Source: Rhodocista pekingensis
GTDB lineage: Bacteria > Pseudomonadota > Alphaproteobacteria > Azospirillales > Azospirillaceae
Length of the DNA: 64,000 nucleotides
Assembly (NCBI RefSeq): GCF_042665545.1
Contig: NZ_JBHTCM010000006.1
Location: 124,001 to 188,000, forward strand
Reading direction: 5' to 3'
Below, in pieces: positions 25,556-33,301 of this stretch. Under the pieces are notes generated by a model. That model was not told the DNA's origin and searched no databases. It saw only the letters and a program-made list of their open reading frames with translations. A program made the translations under genes and the position numbers. Each line of letters starts with the position of its first letter. The stretch's first letter is position 1.

Positions 25556-27676
25556 TCAGAAGGGGAACCGGGCGGCGCAGACCGTCGCGGTTCCCGCCTT
25601 CCCGCCACCGCTCAGGCCGCCACTTGTCAGGGACGACGCCTCCGGGGGGGAGTCGCGCCGGACCCGGTCGGCCGGCAGCCAGACGCTGGCCAGCGTGCCG
25701 GCATCCGGCGTGCTCTCCAGCGTGAAGCTGCCGCCATGCAGCTCCACCAGCGCCTTGACCAGCGGCAGGCCAAGCCCGGCACCGCCGGCATGGCGCGTCA
25801 GCGGCTTCTCGATCTGGCGGAACGGTTCCATGGCATGGGCCAGATCCTCCGGCCTCATGCCGATGCCGGTGTCGCGCACGGTCAGCAGCATGCGGCCGTC
25901 CTCCGTCTCCCGCGCGCCGGCCGTGATGCGGCCGCCGGGCGGGGTGAACTTCACGGCATTGCTCAGCAGGTTGGACAGGATCTGTTTCAAGGCGGTCTCG
26001 TCGGCCCGGACCAGGGGCAGGGACTCCTCCAGCGCCGTTTCCAGAGTCACGCCGCCCTGCAAGGCACGCTCGCGGATCAGGCGCAGGCTGCCGCGCACGA
26101 CGCGGCCGATGTCCACCGTGCGCTCCTTCAGCTCCCGCCGCCCCGTCTCGATGGCGGACAGGTCCAGGATCTCGTTGATCACGTCCAGCAGCACGCGGCC
26201 GCTCGCGTGGATGTCGTTGGCGTAGTCCGCATAGGCCGGATTGCCGATCGGCCCCAGGGACTGGGCCGCGATGATCTCGCTGAAGCCGATGATGGCGTTC
26301 AGCGGCGTGCGCAGTTCGTGGCTCATGTTGGCCAGGAACTCGCCCTTGGCGCGGTTCGCCATCTCCGACTGCTGCATGGCGGCGCGCATGGCTTCGGCGG
26401 CCCGGTGCCGCTCGGTCACGTCCTCGCAGGAGCCCTGGAAGCTGGTGATCTGGCCGGCCGCGTTGCGCAGGGCGCGGGCGGTCAGGGCGAGCCAGACGGT
26501 GCTGCCGTCCCGGCGGCGCATCTCCGCCTCGAAGTCCTGCACCGTTCCCTTCTCCCGCATCTGCCGGAGCATCTCGGCCCGCCGGCCGGGATCGACGTAG
26601 AGCTGGCTGCCGATGTCCAGCAGGCCGACCAGCAGGTCGGTTTCCGAGCCGTAGCCCAGCATCCGGACCATCGCCGGGTTGGCGGACAGGAAGCGGCCCT
26701 CCAGCGAGGTGATGAAGATCCCCTCCAGCGTGTTCTGGTAGAGATCGCGGTACTTGCGTTCGCTCTCCGCCAGGATCGCGGACACCCGGTCGCGCTCCTG
26801 GATGCGGGCCTCCAGCTCCAGGTTCGCGCGCCGCAGCGTCGCCGACATCCGGGCATGGTCGCGGGAGCGGCGCTGCACGGCCTGGGCATAGGCCGCCAGG
26901 GCCACCGTCACCGCCAGCACGAAGCAGAGCGTCGCCAGGGGAATCGCCGGCGACACCGGTGGCGCGGGCGGCGGCTCCAGCCGCAGGACCCAGCCCTGGT
27001 CGGGCAGCTCCAGCATCAGGGCGCCGGGGCCGGCGGGTGGCGCCACGGACCCCGGGGCCAGGAGCGTGGCGCGGAACGCCACGCTGCCCGGCAGCGGATC
27101 GTCCGACAGTTCGCGGGCCGGCACCAGGGCGGCCACGCTGGCGGGACCGCCGTCGGCCGGGACGGTGCGCTCGAAGACCAGGGTGTCGCCGGCCAGCCGC
27201 ACCCCGTCCCCGGCCCGCAGGTCCGGCAGCGGCCCGTCGGGCAGGACGCCGGCGCTGCCGTCCGCAAGCCGCCAGGCGAAGGCGCCCAGATGCGGGTGGC
27301 GGTCCAGCAGGGTTCCGGCGAAGCGGGGCAGCGTGCCGCCGTCGGCCCCGCCGACCAGCAGGGCGGCGGCGGCGTCCGCGGCGGCGTCCGCCGCGGCGAT
27401 GCGGTTGAGCAGATCCGTCACCGCGGCATGCACCGTGATGTGGTGGCGGTCGCGGGCCTCGGTCACCAGCGTCGTCTGCACGATCGCCGTCAGCAGGATC
27501 GCGGCCGCGACACCCACGGCGACGACCATCAACGGAAGACGGAGCCAGACCTCGTCCTCCGCCGCCGGGGCCATCCCGTCCTGGGGACGATGGACGGACG
27601 GTGCGGCGGAAGGACGGGGGCCTGGGGTGGGCACCGGGGTGGGGGATACCGTGCCGGTGCGGTCCCGACGGGTCAT
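25556..27676 (-). CDS. PAS-domain sensor histidine kinase
   Basis: About 706 residues. The first membrane segment is LMVVAVGVAAAILLTAIVQTTLV, then a roughly 200-residue periplasmic CHASE-like domain, the second membrane segment IPLATLCFVLAVTVALAAYA, a coiled coil, and a PAS domain (YRDLYQNTLEGIFITSLEG) with its PAC motif. The kinase core has H-box NMSHELRTPLNAIIGFSEI, N-box LLSNAVKFTP, DTGIGM and GGAGLGLPLVKAL. Kinase motifs are complete. No receiver domain or response-regulator gene is adjacent, so the partner is unknown. ATG at 27676 is preceded by AGAGG; a GTG at 27730 is the alternative. Confidence 0.88.
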   Translation of the reverse strand: MTRRDRTGTVSPTPVPTPGPRPSAAPSVHRPQDGMAPAAEDEVWLRLPLMVVAVGVAAAILLTAIVQTTLVTEARDRHHITVHAAVTDLLNRIAAADAAADAAAALLVGGADGGTLPRFAGTLLDRHPHLGAFAWRLADGSAGVLPDGPLPDLRAGDGVRLAGDTLVFERTVPADGGPASVAALVPARELSDDPLPGSVAFRATLLAPGSVAPPAGPGALMLELPDQGWVLRLEPPPAPPVSPAIPLATLCFVLAVTVALAAYAQAVQRRSRDHARMSATLRRANLELEARIQERDRVSAILAESERKYRDLYQNTLEGIFITSLEGRFLSANPAMVRMLGYGSETDLLVGLLDIGSQLYVDPGRRAEMLRQMREKGTVQDFEAEMRRRDGSTVWLALTARALRNAAGQITSFQGSCEDVTERHRAAEAMRAAMQQSEMANRAKGEFLANMSHELRTPLNAIIGFSEIIAAQSLGPIGNPAYADYANDIHASGRVLLDVINEILDLSAIETGRRELKERTVDIGRVVRGSLRLIRERALQGGVTLETALEESLPLVRADETALKQILSNLLSNAVKFTPPGGRITAGARETEDGRMLLTVRDTGIGMRPEDLAHAMEPFRQIEKPLTRHAGGAGLGLPLVKALVELHGGSFTLESTPDAGTLASVWLPADRVRRDSPPEASSLTSGGLSGGGKAGTATVCAARFPF

Positions 27677-27943
27677 GGCATGGGCCTCTGCTCTGCCCGG
27701 CCAGAGTCGTCCCCCCGCGTTAAATTTCACTTAAGTACCGGATATCTGTGACCGTCAGGGTACGGATGCCGGGCATCCGCCGGCACTGGACGGCAGGTCC
27801 GTCGGACCTATCTCCGTGCTGCACCGCGATCAGAAGAAAAAAGGGAAGCCCGTGTCCGTCCGCCCCATGCCGGTCCGATCCCCGGGCGTGTCCCCCCTGC
27901 GCCTGCCCTCTTCCCGGTTCCGCCCCGCCTGCCGGAGGCCGGC

Positions 27944-28168
27944 ATGACGGGCGGCCCGGGGGGGCGGGGGGCTGCCGCGGGAATGCAGGACCCGGACGAC
28001 TACGTCGCCAGCCCCTGCACCCGTGTCTGCAAGGTGGACCCGGCGACCCGGCTCTGCATCGGGTGCCGGCGCTCGCTGGAAGAGATCACGCTCTGGGGCA
28101 GCATGACCCCGGATCAACGCCGGGCCGTGCTGGCGATGCTGCCCGGCCGGTCGGTGCCCCGCCGCTGA
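27944..28168 (+). CDS. DUF1289 small cysteine protein
   Basis: A 74-residue protein with SPCTRVCKVDPATRLCIGCRRSLEEI, the four-cysteine pattern of DUF1289 (probable metal or Fe-S binding). The family is widespread in proteobacteria and has no settled function. The start follows GGAGG. It ends 29 bp before the first CRISPR repeat. Confidence 0.85.
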   Translation: MTGGPGGRGAAAGMQDPDDYVASPCTRVCKVDPATRLCIGCRRSLEEITLWGSMTPDQRRAVLAMLPGRSVPRR

Positions 28169-28196
28169 CGCGGGGGCCCGCTCTTAGGTAGACCAA

Positions 28197-28467
28197 GCGT
28201 CAATGAGGCCTCGGCCTGATGGGCCGAGGAAGGGTGATGAAATCGGGGTCCAGTTCACTGCTCATCCTGCCACTCCTCGCTTCAATGAGGCCTCGGCCTG
28301 ATGGGCCGAGGAAGGGCCGCCGTCACGTCGTCCAGCGCAAGGCCGTAGTCCTGCGCGCTTCAATGAGGCCTCGGCCTGATGGGCCGAGGAAGGAGCATCT
28401 ACCTGCCGAACTTCACGATCCCGATCCCGGAGCTTCAATGAGGCCTCGGCCTGATGGGCCGAGGAAG
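28197..28467 (-). CRISPR. CRISPR array 1, type I-G associated, 4 repeats / 3 spacers
   Basis: 36-bp repeats start at 28197, 28279, 28357 and 28432. On the plus strand each begins GCTTCAATGAGG and ends GGGCCGAGGAAG, with an 8-bp stem CCTCGGCC/GGCCGAGG. The spacers are 46, 42 and 39 bp. The repeat at 28197 has one mismatch (GCGT for GCTT), marking the leader-distal end. On the minus strand the repeat ends ATTGAAGC, the usual 3' handle, so transcription runs right to left from a leader at 28468-28680 beside the cas genes. Confidence 0.93.
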
Positions 28468-28680
28468 CTACCCTTGTCCAACCTGCTGTAACTCCCTGGT
28501 TTTTCCAGAGGGAATCGAGCGGGTCCGGATTCGGGGAGGTGAGGGGGCGCTCCAGAGGGTGGATAGTGCTTCACAATGTCCAAGAACCCAAGATAAAACA
28601 GGATCTTGCCTGGGGGCGAGCGGGGTCCGCCTTTCTGTGGGCATCGCGCCGCTCGCGGCCGGGGTCGGCAGACAGGCCTG
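28468..28680 (-). promoter_or_regulatory. Probable leader of CRISPR array 1
   Basis: Sits between the cas2 remnant and the first (leader-proximal) repeat at 28432-28467. It has no supported gene. The position and the degenerate repeat at the far end of the array support this orientation. Confidence 0.5.
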
Positions 28681-28957
28681 GATGACGCGCGCCTCGCGGA
28701 GGATGGCCTGGAAGCTCTTGCCCAGACTTTCCACACGCAAATCCACCTCATCCGCCGGCCCCACGTCAAGGATCCGGACTTGGTCCTCCGACGGTTTGAT
28801 CTCGCGGTCGAGGCGCATGGCCAGGGCGGCGCGCCGTCAGCCGGCACTGGAAGACCGACAGCTGCAACCAGTGGTCATAGGCCTCCATGACCCGGAACAC
28901 GCGCCGCCATCGCTTCTGATCGGCGACATCGTAGGTCACGATGTAAAGCCGTTCATT
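28681..28957 (-). pseudogene. cas2: cas2 remnant of the type I-G locus, frameshifted
   Basis: On the minus strand ERLYIVTYDVADQKRW and LQLSVFQCRLTARR read in one frame. The continuation ALAMRLDREIKPSEDQ to SLGKSFQAILREARVI lies in another frame, with the shift at about 28830. Together they cover a complete Cas2 of the I-G/I-C style. No in-frame ATG precedes ERLYIV, and the second frame reads on past the expected end. Cas2 is the structural partner of Cas1 in spacer acquisition, and this copy cannot make a normal product. A programmed shift is possible but unlikely. Confidence 0.8.
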
Positions 28958-29070
28958 GCGCGCGGCCCTGGGGCGCCCCTCCGGCGGGATCGTCCTCGGG
29001 CAGATCATCCACCAACGCGTGTCGCTCCGTCTGGCATGAAGAGCCAAGGATAGCGCAATCCTGGTGAAAA

Positions 29071-31317
29071 TCAGCCTTTAGTTATAATATGGGCGCGGTC
29101 ATCAATCCGAAACCGCCCCCCACCCCGGTGCGCATCCCGGCCCAGCAGGACCGGGCCGGTGACCGTCTGGGCGAAATGCAGGGTGACGCGGGCGCACAGG
29201 CCCTTGCGCGGTCCGACCTGGCTGTCGCTGACCTCAATCGCCGTCGGCGCCGGCAGGCCGCGGCGGTGAAGCTCCCGGCGCACATCATCCGCGATGAAGG
29301 CGGCTTTGTCCGCTCCCGTGTCGGGATGCCGGGTGGGGCGATAGCGTGTCAGGCTGGTCCAGATGCGGCCCCGCTCGGCCGGCAGCGCCTGTGGCGGGGA
29401 GAGGGAGAGCAGGCCGGCGGCATCGGCCCGCACCTGCCGCAACTGGTTGGTGATGCGGACGAAGTCCCCCCTGTCCCGACCTTCGGGCTGATAGGTTCGA
29501 TCGACCCGCCAGGGGGCGATCACCTGCACCTGGTCCAGCCGGCCGTCGCCATCGGTATCCAGCACCGCGACATAGACATGCCGGTGTTCGCCCGGGCGCG
29601 CCGGTCCCGGCCCGTCCAGATGGCCGGAGAACAGGGGCAGCACACCGCCGTCCGGCGTGCGGGCCAGACTCATCAGGGCGGCGCGCACGGCCCGCGTCAC
29701 AGCCTCCCGCTCTGCCAGCGGTGGGCGGGCATCCGGGGACAGGCCGTAGGACAGGGCGTCCGCCTGCACCGCCGCCCCCGTGTCCGGAGCCATCAGGCCC
29801 AGGCCCAGCCAGCGCCCGTCGCCCAGCAGCAGCGGCCCCGCCACCGGTTCGGCGAAGCTGATCGCCACATGCCAGAGCCGGTGCCTGGAAAAGCGCGCAT
29901 CGGCAAACCGCTCCGCCCCCTCTCCCTTGACGAAGAAAGGCTCGCGTTGCAGGCGGATGGACAGGACCGTGCGGGGGGCCAGCCCGGCATGGCGGCAGGC
30001 CTCCAGTACGGCAGCGCGGGCGCGGTCTTCCTCGTCCTGACGCTCCTGGCCGGTCTTGAGCTCCACCGCCCGCACCCGCTCGTCCGCATCGCGCAGGCGG
30101 TCGGGGTCCAGGCGGCGGCGGGTGGCCGGCAGGGCCAGCGGCGTGATGCTGTGCCAGTGGCGCTCACCTGCCGATCCGACCCCGTACTGCCCGGCCATGC
30201 CCAGATCGCTGCTGGCCACCAGGGTCGGTTCCGGCCCGTCGGCGATCTCCCCCGTTCCGGGATCCAGCCGCAGGTCCAGGCCGGAGAAGACGGAGACCAC
30301 CTCCTCCCGTGGCAGGGGGCAGTCGGGCGGGATCTCCAGCAGCAGACGGCGGATCGAGGCGTCGGTGTGCGGCGTGCCGATGGAGGGCAGGGGGATCAGC
30401 CGCACCCGGCGGTCCTTGTCCGCCGGCCCGGCCTCCCGCCCGACCAGGAAGCGGTCGATCTGCGCCGCCCGTTCCGGCAGGCGCCGCGTCAGCACCGCCG
30501 CGGCCAGATCGCGGAGGCGGGTGGTCAGCTCCACCGCCCGCCAGAGCGGCCAGGGATGGAACCGCCCGTCCTCCTGTCGCAGCTCGTACAGGGTGTGGGC
30601 GGGAGGGCGGTCATAGGCGACGGTGCGGAAGGCCGGCTTGGGCGGCCGGGTGAAGTTCAGCGTCAGGGTACGCCCTTCCTTTCCCGGCTGATATTGCCGG
30701 CGGGTGGCGGTGAAGCGCTGCTTCAGGCTGATGAGCGATCCGGGTTCGGGGCAGCCCGGGTCCCGGTCCGGATGTCCGGGCCGATTGCTGGGCCGGGCGA
30801 TGGTCCCGCCATGGGCCCGCAGCCGCTCTTCCGCCTCGTGCCAGTCCAGCAGCTCCGCCCGGGCGAAGGCTGGATCGATACCGCGGCCCAGTGTGTGCAG
30901 CCGGTCGGCCAGATCGGCCACGGTGCGCGCCAGCCCTTCATGCGCCCGGTCATAGGCCCAGGCGTAGAGCAGCCGCGGCTCACCGTCCAGCAGGGTCGGG
31001 CGGACCCGCTTGGGCACGCGCAGCTCCGCGACCCGGTCGGGATCGCCGCCCTTCGCATCCAGGCTATTGTTCGGGACGTAGTGGACCGTTTCGGAACCGC
31101 GAAAGGCGGGCGCAGTGGCGATATGGGGTGGATGCAGGGTCTCCAGCCATTGGAGGGCCTGATCCTTGTCCGTGCCGCCCTCCGCCGCCCATCGCCCACC
31201 ATAGGCCCCGGCCACCAGCGCCTGGAACAGCCGCCAGGGAGCAGGCGGCCAGTCGCCGACGCCATGATAGCGCGCGTCCAGCAGTGTCACCTCAATCAAC
31301 AGGGCGCGGTCGGCCAT
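29071..31317 (-). CDS. csb2: Csb2: type I-G Cas5-Cas6 fusion
   Basis: A 748-residue protein of the GSU0054/Csb2 family, a fusion of Cas5-like and Cas6-like RAMP modules. It would cap the crRNA 5' handle and process the repeat of array 1. It begins LLIEVTLLDARYHGVGDWPPAPWRLFQALVAGAYGG, the N-terminal signature of Csb2. It ends with a Gly-rich RAMP-like segment (VTGPVLLGRDAHRGGGRF). The gene starts 35 bp after csb1 and is last intact in the operon. Downstream, where cas4-cas1 is usually found, only 110 bp and the cas2 remnant remain. Confidence 0.85.
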   Translation of the reverse strand: MADRALLIEVTLLDARYHGVGDWPPAPWRLFQALVAGAYGGRWAAEGGTDKDQALQWLETLHPPHIATAPAFRGSETVHYVPNNSLDAKGGDPDRVAELRVPKRVRPTLLDGEPRLLYAWAYDRAHEGLARTVADLADRLHTLGRGIDPAFARAELLDWHEAEERLRAHGGTIARPSNRPGHPDRDPGCPEPGSLISLKQRFTATRRQYQPGKEGRTLTLNFTRPPKPAFRTVAYDRPPAHTLYELRQEDGRFHPWPLWRAVELTTRLRDLAAAVLTRRLPERAAQIDRFLVGREAGPADKDRRVRLIPLPSIGTPHTDASIRRLLLEIPPDCPLPREEVVSVFSGLDLRLDPGTGEIADGPEPTLVASSDLGMAGQYGVGSAGERHWHSITPLALPATRRRLDPDRLRDADERVRAVELKTGQERQDEEDRARAAVLEACRHAGLAPRTVLSIRLQREPFFVKGEGAERFADARFSRHRLWHVAISFAEPVAGPLLLGDGRWLGLGLMAPDTGAAVQADALSYGLSPDARPPLAEREAVTRAVRAALMSLARTPDGGVLPLFSGHLDGPGPARPGEHRHVYVAVLDTDGDGRLDQVQVIAPWRVDRTYQPEGRDRGDFVRITNQLRQVRADAAGLLSLSPPQALPAERGRIWTSLTRYRPTRHPDTGADKAAFIADDVRRELHRRGLPAPTAIEVSDSQVGPRKGLCARVTLHFAQTVTGPVLLGRDAHRGGGRFRIDDRAHIITKG

Positions 31318-31352
31318 GAATCCCCCTCCTTCCCCACCGGACCGGCGCGGTC

Positions 31353-32420
31353 TCAGCCCTTGGCCTTCACGTCGGCCTTGGCCTTGGTAGGGCTGAAGGT
31401 GGCGCGGCGATCCGGCCCGACGCCGAACGCCGCCGCTGCGTCGCGCGCATAGGCCAGGGCGCGGTCGGCGTCCAGGGCCAGCGCTTGGCGCTTGCCGGTG
31501 CGGGCGACAAGCTGCCAGTCGGCCGGCGCCTCGGCATCCGGGGTCAAGAGGCAGCCCTGGCGCAGGAAGCCATCCTGCGGCTCCGTCGCCGCCACCAGCG
31601 ACAGCCCCAGGACATAGCGGCGCAGAGCCTTGCCGTTCGTTCCCCCCAACTGACGCAGGGCCACCAGATTGATGGTCACGCTACGCCAGATTCCGCCACG
31701 GGCGATGACGCCGCCGGGCGCATTCACGGAGGGCACATGGACGAAGCCGCGCTGGGCCAGCGGGCTCTTGGCATCGCGCTCCGCCTTGGCCTTGTCGGTC
31801 TCATCGAAGACGCCAAGAGCCGTATAGTCCAGGGCCGGATTGTACTGGGCGGAACGGTGCAGCACATCCACATCATGAGCGCGGATCACCGACTGCACGA
31901 TGCGCGGCAGCTTGGCCTGGGTGTCGCGGCTGTCCCAGGCGCCGAACACCAGAGAGGTCGGGGCCAGTTTGGCGATGGCGTCCGCATCGCCGGTGTCCAG
32001 ATAGTGCCGGAAGGCGGCTTGGGCTTGTTCCTGCAGGTCGGTGGATCGGATCAGCGCATCGCCCAGCCGATGGCCCGCCTCCAGGAGGGAGGTCGTCTTC
32101 TCGTTGCCATAGGCGACGTCGATCTGGGGCACCAGGGCGGCCAGGGGATTTTCCGGCTGGTCGGCCTTGGCCCGCTTGAACAGGGGCTCCATGCGGTTGG
32201 CCTGTGCCCCAACACTGTCCACCGTCACCACTATGGTGCCGTCGGACAGTTCGTCGATGGCGTAGCCGTCCCTGGTGTCGGCATAGGTGGGGGGGAAGAA
32301 GACCGCCCCCTCGCCCTCCACCGGCAGCAGGCGCTGCTTCAGGGACAGGGCCACCGGCCCGCGCGGATCGTCGGCCCAGCCATGGATGATGTCGTCGGTC
32401 AGGGACAGGATGTCGGTCAT
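31353..32420 (-). CDS. csb1: Csb1: type I-G Cas7 backbone subunit
   Basis: 355 residues, GSU0053/Csb1 family, the Cas7-like protein that coats the crRNA in the I-G Cascade. Typical segments are LKQRLLPVEGEGAVFFPPTY, VDSVGAQANRMEPLF, LVFGAWDSRDTQAKLPRIVQS and RRYVLGLSLVAAT. Start codon ATG at 32420 overlaps the csb3 stop (ATGA), so translation is coupled. Length is in the normal range. Confidence 0.9.
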   Translation of the reverse strand: MTDILSLTDDIIHGWADDPRGPVALSLKQRLLPVEGEGAVFFPPTYADTRDGYAIDELSDGTIVVTVDSVGAQANRMEPLFKRAKADQPENPLAALVPQIDVAYGNEKTTSLLEAGHRLGDALIRSTDLQEQAQAAFRHYLDTGDADAIAKLAPTSLVFGAWDSRDTQAKLPRIVQSVIRAHDVDVLHRSAQYNPALDYTALGVFDETDKAKAERDAKSPLAQRGFVHVPSVNAPGGVIARGGIWRSVTINLVALRQLGGTNGKALRRYVLGLSLVAATEPQDGFLRQGCLLTPDAEAPADWQLVARTGKRQALALDADRALAYARDAAAAFGVGPDRRATFSPTKAKADVKAKG

Positions 32421-33301
32421 GGCGCGGTGTCCTCCAGGGCGTCCTTGATGCAGCGGGCCTGGCCTTCCTGGCCGGGCCATCCGAGATGCATGGTGAAACT
32501 GCGGATGGGAAAGCCGGGATTGCCCAGCCCCAGCAGGGCACGGGCAAACAGGGTCGGGACCTTGGCGCCCCAGGCACCGTAGCGATACGTCAGCTTTTTC
32601 AGGCGGAGTGGGCGCGCATGCTGCAAGCCGATGGCGGCCAGCAGTTCCACCAGCGGATAGCCCACCATCCGCACCTTCTTGTCATGGTCATTGGGCGAGA
32701 ATCCCACATCCAGCGGGATGTAGTCCCGCCGCCAGTCGAAGCGGAAGCTGCTGGTCTGCGGCCGGGCGAAGGCGAAGGGGTCGGCGGCGGTCACCGCCAG
32801 ACTGTTCCCGCCCAAGGGTCGGACCAGATTCAGCGCGTCGCGGGTCAACGCCGCCCCGGAATAGCCGCTGGCCCCGCCCCAGAACTTCATGGTGTCGCGA
32901 CCGACATGGCTGCCGTCCGCCCAGGAGGAGAGCAGTATCTTATCCCCTCCCGGGCCGATCAGCTGGGTTGGCAGGGCGCTGGGTGTCGTCGGTGCCGGGC
33001 ATGGATAGGTGCCGGCAGGATCGAACGGTTGCGTCGGCACACCGGCTTCCTTTGCCGCCAGAGCCGATCCGGAGGGGGCCAGCGCCAGCGCCTCGGCCTG
33101 TGTCAGAAACCGGAGCACCGTCAGGACGGGATCGTCCTCACCGGGGGCGGTCAGGGTGAAGCGCACCTGCGTTTCCCGGTCCTTCCAGATGAAGCCGCCT
33201 TCCGTCGGGCCGCAGAGGATCTCCGCCGCTTCCATCAGACCCAGGCAGGCAAAGACCTGGCCTGGATTGCGCAGATCGACGGGAATGGATGAGGTGGCCA
33301 T
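32417..33301 (-). CDS. csb3: Csb3: type I-G Cas8-like subunit
   Basis: A 294-residue protein matching the Csb3 family found between cas3 and csb1 in I-G loci. It is thought to stand in for the large (Cas8) subunit in systems without Csx17. It has PVDLRNPGQVFACLGLMEAAEIL at the start, a conserved LLSSWADGSHVGRDTMKFWGG, and FRFDWRRDYIPLDVGFSPNDH. The ATG at 33301 overlaps the cas3 stop (TGATG). The role in PAM recognition is inference from locus logic. Confidence 0.82.
   Translation of the reverse strand: MATSSIPVDLRNPGQVFACLGLMEAAEILCGPTEGGFIWKDRETQVRFTLTAPGEDDPVLTVLRFLTQAEALALAPSGSALAAKEAGVPTQPFDPAGTYPCPAPTTPSALPTQLIGPGGDKILLSSWADGSHVGRDTMKFWGGASGYSGAALTRDALNLVRPLGGNSLAVTAADPFAFARPQTSSFRFDWRRDYIPLDVGFSPNDHDKKVRMVGYPLVELLAAIGLQHARPLRLKKLTYRYGAWGAKVPTLFARALLGLGNPGFPIRSFTMHLGWPGQEGQARCIKDALEDTAP

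Noticed and set aside
28219..28491. A 90-residue plus-strand frame
   Set aside because: It consists of translated CRISPR array 1 repeats.
28958..29070. Residual cas4-cas1 between csb2 and the cas2 remnant
   Set aside because: The 113 bp show no Cas1 or Cas4 motif in any frame; the short open stretch ending GGAPQGRAQ is too short to assign.
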